64,000 nucleotides of DNA from an uncultured Eubacteriales bacterium (GTDB lineage: Bacteria; Bacillota; Clostridia; Christensenellales; CAG-314). A model generated the notes under the pieces. That model had not been told where the DNA came from, searched no databases, and saw nothing but the letters and a program-made list of their open reading frames with translations. The translations under genes were made by a program, and so were the position numbers. This document shows, piece by piece, positions 57,558-64,000 of the stretch (its first letter is position 1; each line of letters begins with the position of its first letter). The DNA is taken from NCBI GenBank assembly GCA_900546875.1, contig URET01000001.1, positions 124,001 to 188,000 on the forward strand, in the 5' to 3' direction.

Positions 57558-58961
57558 TCAATCGTTCAATGTCAACATTATAATTGCGGATAACAAATAT
57601 TGTCTTGTATCCTCGGGATTGATTATATCATCCACGACTTTACGAGTAGCGGCAGTATAAGCGTCACCGTCGATCTCTTTATAGGTTTGCTTTGCAATTT
57701 CTCTGGCTTTAAATATATCTGATGTATTTTTAAGCTTATTGGCATACATCACTATACCTCCCGCCTCCTCATTCAGCGGTGTTATCTGAGCCGTAGACCA
57801 TGCGTACACCGTCTCGGCGACGCTGTGAGAAGCAAGCAAGGTATATGCCATACCGACAGCTTTGCCGGTAATGATCGAGATCGAACGTACTTCAGCTGAA
57901 GCGGCAAGCAATTCCTTTGCGCTGTTCCACAAAGCGGAACGTTCGGCTGCCAACGAAACCTCCACGCCGTCGCAATCCACCAGCTTAATAAGCGGCAAAC
58001 CGAAGTTTCTGCAAAGCTTCGTGAAAAGTGCCGCTTCCTCTATTGATTCCATATTGAGGAAACTCTTGCCATCCGTCCTTTCATTTGCAAGAAAACCGAC
58101 AGGTTTTCCGCATACATACGCAAATCCGCAAACAATATTCTTGCTGTATGAGGCATAAAGCTCCAAAAAAGAATCCGTGTCGCACAAAGCATTGATAAGC
58201 TCTGTACCGGTCATTTTTTCTGCCCCCGCGACCTCAACGTTATACATCGAAGTGTCGCCTTCAGACTCAGGCACAGAGGCATAAAGTTTCAAAGGTATAT
58301 ATCTTGTAAGCCTTCTTATGGTATTTCCTATCTCTTCTTCTTTTACCACAAGCGCCGTCAGCCCGTTTCTCGAGGCATTGCCTGCACCGAGATATTCCGT
58401 AGGCTTATACTCCTTGTCTTCGCCGGCAAGCACCACCGAGGGACTATTATAACTGATTACGCTTTTTTCCGATGCAACTACTACATGCGCCAATGAAGCT
58501 ATCAAAGCGGAATGCCCTAAAGCGTCGCCCTTTATGGCAGCTATCACAGGCACAATGCTTCTTGCATACGTTATAGTCGAAATAAGATCGGACAACCCCG
58601 CCAGGATCGCAGCACCCTCCTTTATGTTCGTACCGAAGGAATCCAGCCCGAAAATAAGCGGTATCTCTCTCTTGACCGCATATTCGGTGATTGCAATCAT
58701 TTTATGAATAGTGGCCTTGGAAAAACATCCCTGTCTTACAGCCGAATTCTGAACGGCAACCGCCACAGGCCTGCCTTCTATCGTGGCATATCCGGTTATG
58801 ACGGCATCCGTCATTTCATCAGAGGAATCAGAATAGGTAAGAAACTTATTTGTCTCCACAAAGCTGAAAGGATCGGAAAACGTTTCGATATATTCAACTA
58901 TAGCGGCGGCATTCATATTATGGCGTTTTTGAGCTTCTGTTAGCAACTCTTTTTTATCCAT
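57558..58961 (-). CDS. divergent acyl-CoA carboxyltransferase (MmdA/12S-like)
   Basis: First gene of the operon, 467 residues, start set by AGGAGG seven bases upstream. It has two crotonase-fold halves of the acyl-CoA carboxyltransferase type: an N-terminal part with GYATIEGRPVAVAVQN and IPLIFGLDSFGTNIKEGAA, and a C-terminal part with CGKPVGFLANE, LIKLVDCDGVEV and AWSTAQITPLNEEAGG. The canonical GGARIQEG acyl-CoA loop is FGTNIKEG here and the spacing is shortened (MmdA is ~510 aa). The substrate is therefore uncertain: methylmalonyl-CoA, glutaconyl-CoA, malonyl-CoA or something new. Context supports a biotin-dependent partner of OadB. Confidence 0.82.
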   Translation of the reverse strand: MDKKELLTEAQKRHNMNAAAIVEYIETFSDPFSFVETNKFLTYSDSSDEMTDAVITGYATIEGRPVAVAVQNSAVRQGCFSKATIHKMIAITEYAVKREIPLIFGLDSFGTNIKEGAAILAGLSDLISTITYARSIVPVIAAIKGDALGHSALIASLAHVVVASEKSVISYNSPSVVLAGEDKEYKPTEYLGAGNASRNGLTALVVKEEEIGNTIRRLTRYIPLKLYASVPESEGDTSMYNVEVAGAEKMTGTELINALCDTDSFLELYASYSKNIVCGFAYVCGKPVGFLANERTDGKSFLNMESIEEAALFTKLCRNFGLPLIKLVDCDGVEVSLAAERSALWNSAKELLAASAEVRSISIITGKAVGMAYTLLASHSVAETVYAWSTAQITPLNEEAGGIVMYANKLKNTSDIFKAREIAKQTYKEIDGDAYTAATRKVVDDIINPEDTRQYLLSAIIMLTLND

Positions 58962-58997
58962 TGTAAAGCCTCCTGAAAAAAATCCAAAATCAAAGTC

Positions 58998-59026
58998 AGT
59001 ATAACACACTTCATCGTTTTTTGCAA
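58998..59026 (-). promoter_or_regulatory. sigma-A promoter of the carboxyltransferase-to-ispH operon
   Basis: On the - strand, TTGCAA (59021-59026), 17 bases and TATACT (58998-59003), ~35 bases before the first start codon. Confidence 0.82.
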
Positions 59027-59046
59027 TCATTTTCCGCTACATCAAT

Positions 59047-59060
59047 AATTGATATCAATT
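59047..59060. repeat. palindrome upstream of the carboxyltransferase promoter
   Basis: AATTGATATCAATT is a perfect 14-bp palindrome about 20 bases upstream of the -35, flanked by further ATCAAT/ATTGAT half-sites. It is a possible operator, for example for a CRP/FNR-type regulator, but it lacks that family's four-base gap. Confidence 0.4.
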
Positions 59061-59116
59061 AATTAATTTTCGCTTTTAAATAAAAATTACTCCCCCGCTA
59101 AAAATTTTTATTAAAT

Positions 59117-59143
59117 AAAGACCCGCAAAAAATGCGGGTCTTT
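59117..59143 (-). terminator. terminator of the DUF2953-ytfJ-dacF-rluB operon
   Basis: TGCGGGTCTTT (59133-59143) and AAAGACCCGCA (59117-59127) form an 11-bp stem with a five-base loop. On the - strand it is followed by a T-rich tail. Confidence 0.85.
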
Positions 59144-59163
59144 AATCCGTAAAATATAAAATT

Positions 59164-59874
59164 TTACTTCACAATGGCTTTAAGTATTTCGATTTCTTTG
59201 GACGTAAGATTTTTATATTCGCCTCTGCCCAATCCGCCCAGTTTCAAGGGACCTATCGCCGTCCTTTTTAAAAATACCACTTCCTTCCCCACCACCTCGA
59301 ACATCTTCTTGATCTGATGGTTTCGACCTTCTTTTATTGTGACCTCCACACGGGAAAATTCATCGTCCGTTTCTATAATTTTCACAACAGCCGGCAAAGT
59401 CATCTTCCCGTCTATTTCAACACCTTTTCTCAACTGTCTTACTTCAGTATCGGATATTTTCCCCTTTATTTTTGCTATGTAAGTTTTAGGCACCTCGTGC
59501 GAAGGATGAGTAAGAGCATAAGCCAGCTGACCGTCATTGGTCAGGAGCAAAAGTCCTTCGGTATCATAATCAAGCCTGCCTACCGGATACAGCCGGGAAC
59601 GGATCTTGATCAGCTCCATGACCGTCTTGCGACCTTTATCGTCTTTTACCGTGGTCACATATCCTTTTGGCTTATGAAGCATTATATAGTACTTTTTTGA
59701 AACAAGCGTTATCCGTCTCCCGTCTAAGGTGACGGCATCATTAAACTCATTGATTTCCAATCCCGGCGTATCGATTTTTTTGCCGTTTACTTTTACTCTA
59801 CCTTCAAGAATCATTTCATCACAAGCCCGTCTGCTTGCGACTCCACATTCAGCCATAAATTTGTTGATTCTCAT
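59164..59874 (-). CDS. rluB: rRNA pseudouridine synthase, RluB/RsuA family
   Basis: 236 residues. The N-terminal S4 RNA-binding domain (RINKFMAECGVASRRACDEM) is followed by a pseudouridine synthase domain with the catalytic Asp in GRLDYDTEGLLLLTNDG and KEGRNHQIKKMFE. Bacillus RluB modifies U2633 of 23S rRNA; the exact site here is inferred. I chose the ATG at 59874 after GAGGT rather than the TTG one codon earlier. It follows dacF by 16 bases, and in many Firmicutes it is next to scpAB-dacF-ytfJ as here. Confidence 0.93.
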   Translation of the reverse strand: MRINKFMAECGVASRRACDEMILEGRVKVNGKKIDTPGLEINEFNDAVTLDGRRITLVSKKYYIMLHKPKGYVTTVKDDKGRKTVMELIKIRSRLYPVGRLDYDTEGLLLLTNDGQLAYALTHPSHEVPKTYIAKIKGKISDTEVRQLRKGVEIDGKMTLPAVVKIIETDDEFSRVEVTIKEGRNHQIKKMFEVVGKEVVFLKRTAIGPLKLGGLGRGEYKNLTSKEIEILKAIVK

Positions 59875-59890
59875 CAATTTACCTCATTAA

Positions 59891-60973
59891 TTACTTTATA
59901 TCTTCTATATTATAAAGTTTTGTAGAAAAAAGCAACTCTTTTTCACGGTAAACTTTCAAAATCCCCACAACGCTTCCTGATTTAAGCGGTACAGCAATAT
60001 TATCGTAAAAAACCACTTCTTTTCTGATCTCTTCTTTTTCATCAGCCTGTGTGATATTTGAAAATCCCTCCGAAGCAGCCGCAACATAATATTTGTCACT
60101 ATTTACGGGTCTGAAATAACCGACCAGTTCATTTTTGACTACTATGTCTGTAATAGTATAGTGAGATAAGCCGTACTGAAGTATTTCCTTGCACTCCTCA
60201 AACATCGGACCGCAATTGAGCAACACACATATAAGCTCCATATTTCCTTTTTTTGCGCTTCCTACAAAACAACGGCCGGCAGCTTTTGTATAACCGGTTT
60301 TTACGCCTGTTGCGCCATCCAGATTTTTCAATAATTTATTTTTATTGTAAATTATTCTGTTATGACCCGTTCCTTCATTGGAAATTTCTGCCGATTTAGC
60401 GGAAACGATATTCCTGAATTCCGGATTTTTCATGGCATGAACAGAAATAAGCGCAAGGTCATGAGCCGTAGTATAATGTTTATCGTCGTGCAGGCCGTGC
60501 GGATTTACAAAATGAGTATTTTCAGCTCCACACTTCCGAGCTGTTTTATTCATCATTTCCGCAAAATTCTCTACGCTTCCACCTACGGCGACAGCTAAAG
60601 CGACAGCACTGTCGTTTCCGCTCTGCAACATCAATCCGTAAAGCAATTCCTTGACGGTGAGCGTTTCGCCAGCTTTCAGGTAAATCGATGAGCCTTCAAC
60701 TCCCTGAGCTTCCTGTGGAACTTTTACAGTCATAGAAATGTCGCAATTTTCTATTACGGTGATCGCCGTGGCTATTTTCGTAGTACTTGCCATCGGAAGA
60801 CGAGCATCGGCATTTTTTTCGTACAGTATCTTTCCGCTGTTCACTTCAATGACGGCACATGCTTTTCCGCTACAAGCCGGAAAAGCATGTGCCGTCCTAG
60901 TTTCCTTTATTGAAAACATAAACCCGACAAGTACCACGGCAAGAAAAATTAAACTAATTTTTTTCCTTTGCAT
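59891..60973 (-). CDS. dacF: D-alanyl-D-alanine carboxypeptidase (DacF-like)
   Basis: A low-molecular-weight penicillin-binding protein that trims peptidoglycan peptides, linked to spore cortex in the DacF group. It has a signal peptide (~1-29, ending AHA), SxxK in MASTTKIATA, SxN in QSGNDSAVA and KTG in GVKTGYTKAAGRCF, then a C-terminal PBP5-like beta domain. The 360-residue length fits. It overlaps ytfJ by 20 bases. A perfect 19-bp inverted repeat lies within codons ~26-41, at the signal-peptide cleavage region. Confidence 0.92.
   Translation of the reverse strand: MQRKKISLIFLAVVLVGFMFSIKETRTAHAFPACSGKACAVIEVNSGKILYEKNADARLPMASTTKIATAITVIENCDISMTVKVPQEAQGVEGSSIYLKAGETLTVKELLYGLMLQSGNDSAVALAVAVGGSVENFAEMMNKTARKCGAENTHFVNPHGLHDDKHYTTAHDLALISVHAMKNPEFRNIVSAKSAEISNEGTGHNRIIYNKNKLLKNLDGATGVKTGYTKAAGRCFVGSAKKGNMELICVLLNCGPMFEECKEILQYGLSHYTITDIVVKNELVGYFRPVNSDKYYVAAASEGFSNITQADEKEEIRKEVVFYDNIAVPLKSGSVVGILKVYREKELLFSTKLYNIEDIK
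60851..60896. repeat. perfect 19-bp inverted repeat inside dacF
   Basis: GACGGCACATGCTTTTCCG (60851-60869) and its exact reverse complement (60878-60896) are separated by eight bases. In the dacF mRNA this is a stable hairpin around the codons for the signal-peptide end. Confidence 0.95.
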
Positions 60974-61316
60974 TCTTAATCACATCCTTTGCAACATCCA
61001 TAAGCTTTTCAATATTGCTTTGTTCACCTGCACGTATCATTTTTACTCCGTGAGCCCCCACGACCAGGAATCCGATAGGGACCAAAGCTGCTCCGCCTCC
61101 TGTTGCCCCTGCAAAATAATCTCCGTTACGGTTTGCAGACCCGTTTCCGTACTCACCGCCTCCCGCAACAAAAGCAAATGTCATTTGAGACACCGGCATT
61201 ATTGTTCCCTGTTCAGTCATAATCGGTTTGCCGATTATTGTGTTTACCTCTGCCGCCTGCTTGAGATTTATTACGGCCGTTTCCACTATTTCACGAATTT
61301 GAGACGTTTTTTCCAT
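60954..61316 (-). CDS. ytfJ: sporulation protein YtfJ/GerW
   Basis: 120 residues. GerW family: an N-terminal helix (IREIVETAVINLKQAAEVNTI), IGKPIMTEQGTIMPVSQMTF, a Gly-rich stretch (VAGGGEYGNG, GATGGGAALVPIGFLVVG) and a helical tail. In Bacillus it is needed for normal spore germination. It overlaps both DUF2953 (26 bases) and dacF (20 bases), so the three are tightly coupled, as in B. subtilis ytfI-ytfJ. Confidence 0.92.
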   Translation of the reverse strand: MEKTSQIREIVETAVINLKQAAEVNTIIGKPIMTEQGTIMPVSQMTFAFVAGGGEYGNGSANRNGDYFAGATGGGAALVPIGFLVVGAHGVKMIRAGEQSNIEKLMDVAKDVIKNAKEKN

Positions 61317-61755
61317 TCAGCAACTCCTTTAACAATTTAAAAATAGTAAATGTCACGGAAATATATATCTGTATTTCACTTCCGTTTCCGACGACCGGTA
61401 TTACGCTTGAATTAATGACCGCTCTGCTTCCCGCAATAATCCTTCCTGCCGAATGCATAAGTACCGCGATCGACTGTGCGGCGGGAGGCGACCATATCCA
61501 TTCATTTATATCGGCTTTTATATTAAGCGATATTTTCTTTATATCTATCACCTTCACTATGGAAATCATATTCCCGATTTTTCCGGTATTTTTCTTTCTG
61601 TGAGGTCTGATCTTTATGATCCCGAAAAGTCTGAGCTTTGTTTTCAACACAGGATCCTCAGTAGATATACTTGCAAAAAACTTAACGGGCAATGGTATAA
61701 ATAAAATTACCGCAATGAATATAATCGATACAGTTGCTATTATAATTCCGTCCAT
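61291..61755 (-). CDS. DUF2953 family protein (YtfI-like)
   Basis: A 154-residue protein with an N-terminal membrane helix (IIIATVSIIFIAVILFI) and a basic middle (KIRPHRKKN). It resembles short DUF2953/YtfI proteins that precede ytfJ in sporulating Firmicutes; position is the strongest evidence. The function is unknown. The ATG at 61755 has no clear Shine-Dalgarno sequence. Confidence 0.7.
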   Translation of the reverse strand: MDGIIIATVSIIFIAVILFIPLPVKFFASISTEDPVLKTKLRLFGIIKIRPHRKKNTGKIGNMISIVKVIDIKKISLNIKADINEWIWSPPAAQSIAVLMHSAGRIIAGSRAVINSSVIPVVGNGSEIQIYISVTFTIFKLLKELLNGKNVSNS

Positions 61756-61848
61756 AAAAGCAGTATTTGTAACAATAAAGATTTAAATTCACAAAAACAC
61801 ATAATCGACTCAATAATTAAATTTTCAGATAATCGACAAATATATAAT

Positions 61849-61877
61849 TAAAAAAGTACTATGCAAGACATAGTACT
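61849..61877 (-). terminator. terminator of the scpA-scpB operon
   Basis: On the - strand, AGTACTATG (61869-61877) pairs with CATAGTACT (61855-61863) around five bases, with T after. Confidence 0.85.
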
Positions 61878-61900
61878 CCAGACATTATTCTGCACTCTGA

Positions 61901-62545
61901 TCAATCGGGATCAATACGTTGTATTGCTTCATCTGAAAGAAAATCCGGGACATCGCCCTCCTCATCCGATACGGGCGGACGATTGGAATCGTACAGGTTC
62001 CTGTTTTCCATGATTATTGTATCCATGGTGGCTATACGATTCAGAAGTTCTTCATACTCAGGCAGATCGTTTAAACCGGTTAGAGAAAAGTGTCTGAGGA
62101 AATCATCAGTAGTCCCGAAAAGCAACGGCTTTCCTATAGCGTCCTTCCTGCCCACCACGGTTATCATGTTCAGCCGACTCAGCATCTGAACCGCATATGA
62201 ACTGTCGACTCTTCTCAGTTCTTCTATTTCGCCTCTTGTAACCGGCTGCTTATAAGCTATAATAGCCAATGTTTCTAACATAGCCTTAGTGAGTTCTTTC
62301 TCCCTGACCGGATTTATAACCGCCGAAACGCTGTCGACATATTCGGGATTTGAACAAAACTGCAGTTTTGTACCGTATTTGAGAATATGTATGCCTTTAT
62401 CTTCCGAAAATCGTTTTTTCAGTGTTTCAAAGGCTTCATTGAGCTCTTCCTCACTGACATTAAGTTTTTCTTTGATATCTTGAATTTCTACGGCGTCGCC
62501 CGAAACGAACAGCAAGGCTTCAAGAATACATGCTAAGTTTTTCAT
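61901..62545 (-). CDS. scpB: segregation and condensation protein ScpB
   Basis: The kite subunit of the SMC-ScpAB condensin, 214 residues with two winged helices (LEALLFVSGDAVEIQDIKEKL and LETLAIIAYKQPVTRGEIEEL). The signature GRKDAIGKPLLFGTTDDFLRHF is clear. It follows scpA by 15 bases. A C-terminal acidic tail is present (DEEGDVPDFLSDEA). Confidence 0.94.
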   Translation of the reverse strand: MKNLACILEALLFVSGDAVEIQDIKEKLNVSEEELNEAFETLKKRFSEDKGIHILKYGTKLQFCSNPEYVDSVSAVINPVREKELTKAMLETLAIIAYKQPVTRGEIEELRRVDSSYAVQMLSRLNMITVVGRKDAIGKPLLFGTTDDFLRHFSLTGLNDLPEYEELLNRIATMDTIIMENRNLYDSNRPPVSDEEGDVPDFLSDEAIQRIDPD

Positions 62546-62560
62546 CTTCCCCTCTTATTT

Positions 62561-63322
62561 TCAGGCAACTTTTTCTTTTTTATCCTTTCTCATGATTTTT
62601 ATATCGCCGTCGGGAGCCTGTTCAACGGTTATTTCCTGCAAGCGCGTCAACTCAAGAAGTGCAAAAAAAGTTACAACTATTTCCGATTTCTGCGGTTTTT
62701 CTTCAAACAGATCAAAAAAACCGAACGTACTTCGAAAAACCAGACAATCCCTTATAAAATGGAGTTTATCTTCCACCGTATAAGAATCTTTCAGTATTTC
62801 CTTTGACTCTTTTTCGACAGCCTTTCTTATTTCAATACGCGATAATAACTGCACATAAGCGTCAAGAAGCTTATCCAACGACATTTCGGCGGGAGCATAT
62901 TTTATTTCTTCATCGGTTTTATCGGGGGCTTTAAACAATCTGTCGATGTTTTCTTTTTCCCTGAGTTTTTCCGAAGCTTCCTTTATTATCCTGTACTCAT
63001 CGAGCCGGCGTATAAGTTCCTGTTCGGGAGTTTCGGTATCTGTATCCTCCTCGACGCAAGGAAGCAGCATACGCGATTTGATTTCAAGCAAAGTTGCCGC
63101 CATTTCCATATACTCGCTGCCTACATCCACATCAAGTTCTTTCAGCGTATTTATGTATAACAAAAACTGATCTGTAACATCGGAAATGAATATATCCTTC
63201 ACATCGATCTTGGACTCTTTTACCAGCATATACAGCAGATCAAGAGGCCCGCTGAACTGATCCAGATCCAATTTCAGGCTGTCTTTATATTCCGAATCGT
63301 ACTGCAAAATCTCAGTATCCAT
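62561..63322 (-). CDS. scpA: segregation and condensation protein ScpA (kleisin)
   Basis: The kleisin subunit bridging SMC heads, 253 residues. The N-terminal kleisin part has LDQFSGPLDLLYMLVKESKI, then SEYMEMAATLLEIKSRMLLP. An acidic middle leads to a C-terminal winged helix (VTFFALLELTRLQEITVEQ). It begins four bases after the M50 peptidase gene's stop; scpA-scpB with a preceding M50 peptidase is a common Firmicutes arrangement. Confidence 0.94.
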   Translation of the reverse strand: MDTEILQYDSEYKDSLKLDLDQFSGPLDLLYMLVKESKIDVKDIFISDVTDQFLLYINTLKELDVDVGSEYMEMAATLLEIKSRMLLPCVEEDTDTETPEQELIRRLDEYRIIKEASEKLREKENIDRLFKAPDKTDEEIKYAPAEMSLDKLLDAYVQLLSRIEIRKAVEKESKEILKDSYTVEDKLHFIRDCLVFRSTFGFFDLFEEKPQKSEIVVTFFALLELTRLQEITVEQAPDGDIKIMRKDKKEKVA

Positions 63323-63326
63323 AGTC

Positions 63327-64000
63327 CTAACCGAAAATCAAACCCCAGAATCCTTCAAAAAGTCTTAATATGATCCCGGACAATGAATTGATATAAAGGC
63401 CGATTATATCAAGGTACGGCATACCGACTCTGTCGGCAAAATATCCGAGCACGATCAGCCCCAAAAGCACAAAATAACTATACCGACGCATAAACATCAT
63501 GAATTTATTCGAAGGAGGCAAAAACGTTTCTAACACTCTGAATCCGTCCAAAGGAAATATCGGCAGAATATTGAACAGACACAGACATATATTCAGGATC
63601 GAACCGTACTGCAGAAAGATAAAAAGAAAATAAAATATATAATAAATCACAGGATTTTCCACTATATAATTCAGATTCCCTTCCGCAAGAAAAATCACCA
63701 GACTGCATATACCGGTGAGTATGAAAGATAGTATCAGATTCATGATCACTCCGGCAACAGCAACCGAAAACATGCCTACTTTATATTTCTTGAAGTTCAT
63801 GGGGTTAACCGGGACCGGTTTAGCCCAACCGAATCCCACAAACAACATCAGAACTGTTCCCACGGGATCGAGGTGTTTTATGGGGTTAAGAGTAAGTCTG
63901 CCCATATTTTTTGCCGTATTGTCGCCATTCCTGTATGCGATATACCCGTGAGCGACCTCATGGAGTACAAGTGCAGACAAAACTGCAACGACAAAACCGA
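63327..64000 (-). CDS. M50 (site-2 protease-like) membrane metallopeptidase, 5' end cut
   Basis: A zinc intramembrane protease of the rhomboid-independent S2P group (YwhC type). The visible 224 residues have HEVAHGY (HExxH zinc motif), about five membrane helices and the second active-site motif NILPIFPLDGFRVL. The reading frame stays open to the last base of the window, so the N-terminus (typically ~10-15 more residues) is missing; the TTG near 63980 is not the start. The substrate is unknown. Confidence 0.88.
   Translation of the reverse strand, partial: GFVVAVLSALVLHEVAHGYIAYRNGDNTAKNMGRLTLNPIKHLDPVGTVLMLFVGFGWAKPVPVNPMNFKKYKVGMFSVAVAGVIMNLILSFILTGICSLVIFLAEGNLNYIVENPVIYYIFYFLFIFLQYGSILNICLCLFNILPIFPLDGFRVLETFLPPSNKFMMFMRRYSYFVLLGLIVLGYFADRVGMPYLDIIGLYINSLSGIILRLFEGFWGLIFG

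Noticed and set aside
60738..61340. 200-codon + strand open frame across dacF and ytfJ
   Set aside because: Antisense to two well-supported genes; composition is that of a shadow frame.

Overview
This window comes from the chromosome of a low-to-moderate GC, endospore-forming Firmicute, most likely class Clostridia. Three things point there. It has sporulation loci (spoIIAA-spoIIAB-sigF, spoVAC-AD-AE, yunB, ytfJ/gerW and a dacF-like carboxypeptidase). It has a fused IspH-ribosomal protein S1 gene. Most starts have strong GGAGG-type ribosome binding sites and several promoters are near-consensus sigma-A. I cannot name a genus. I saw no insertion sequence, prophage, CRISPR array, tRNA or rRNA.

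Left part, mostly + strand. The edge cuts a WYL regulator, followed by a small hypothetical gene on the - strand. Then come lgt-ppa, a Ppx/GppA phosphatase, and a run of RNA methyltransferase, YnzC, HD protein, Clp ATPase and flavodoxin-like protein. typA follows as a single gene, then a GNAT acetyltransferase on the - strand. The spoIIA operon, the spoVA operon and yunB cover 12.6-17.0 kb. Next is pheST-U32-mutS2-cysteine desulfurase-thiI (translation and tRNA thiolation), a class A penicillin-binding protein on the - strand, and miaB-mutS-mutL-miaA-ynbB (tRNA hypermodification and mismatch repair).

Middle, 37.7-41.4 kb. A 569-base repeat-rich intergenic region precedes a XerS-like tyrosine recombinase, which is followed by hflX and lexA. 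It contains a 19-bp tandem duplication and a perfect 17-bp inverted repeat around a 6-bp spacer. The inner 28 bp of that repeat has the layout of a dif/Xer core site. Just past lexA, gene orientation flips: almost everything to the left is +, almost everything to the right is -. My sampled G/C counts also shift near this point. I therefore propose that this is the replication terminus with a dif-like site beside its own recombinase. This is the most interesting inference in the window.

Right part, mostly - strand. rho is followed by yloU-yloV-DUF1934-ytkL, with rpmB divergent. A long probable operon, read leftward from 58.96 kb, encodes a biotin-dependent, Na+-pump-type decarboxylase/transcarboxylase set (carboxyltransferase, OadG, biotin carrier, OadB, OadA). 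It continues through surE, a YhiN-type flavoprotein, aroH, cmk, plsC and ispH-S1. A RadC-like protein with a degenerate JAB site follows. The window ends with DUF2953-ytfJ-dacF-rluB, then scpA-scpB and a site-2-protease-like M50 peptidase cut by the edge.

Other points of interest are a Clp ATPase lacking both an M-domain and a visible ClpP-docking loop, a 19-bp perfect inverted repeat inside the dacF coding sequence, a likely leaderless lgt transcript, and an undescribed 33-codon ORF between a candidate sigma-G promoter and spoVAC.
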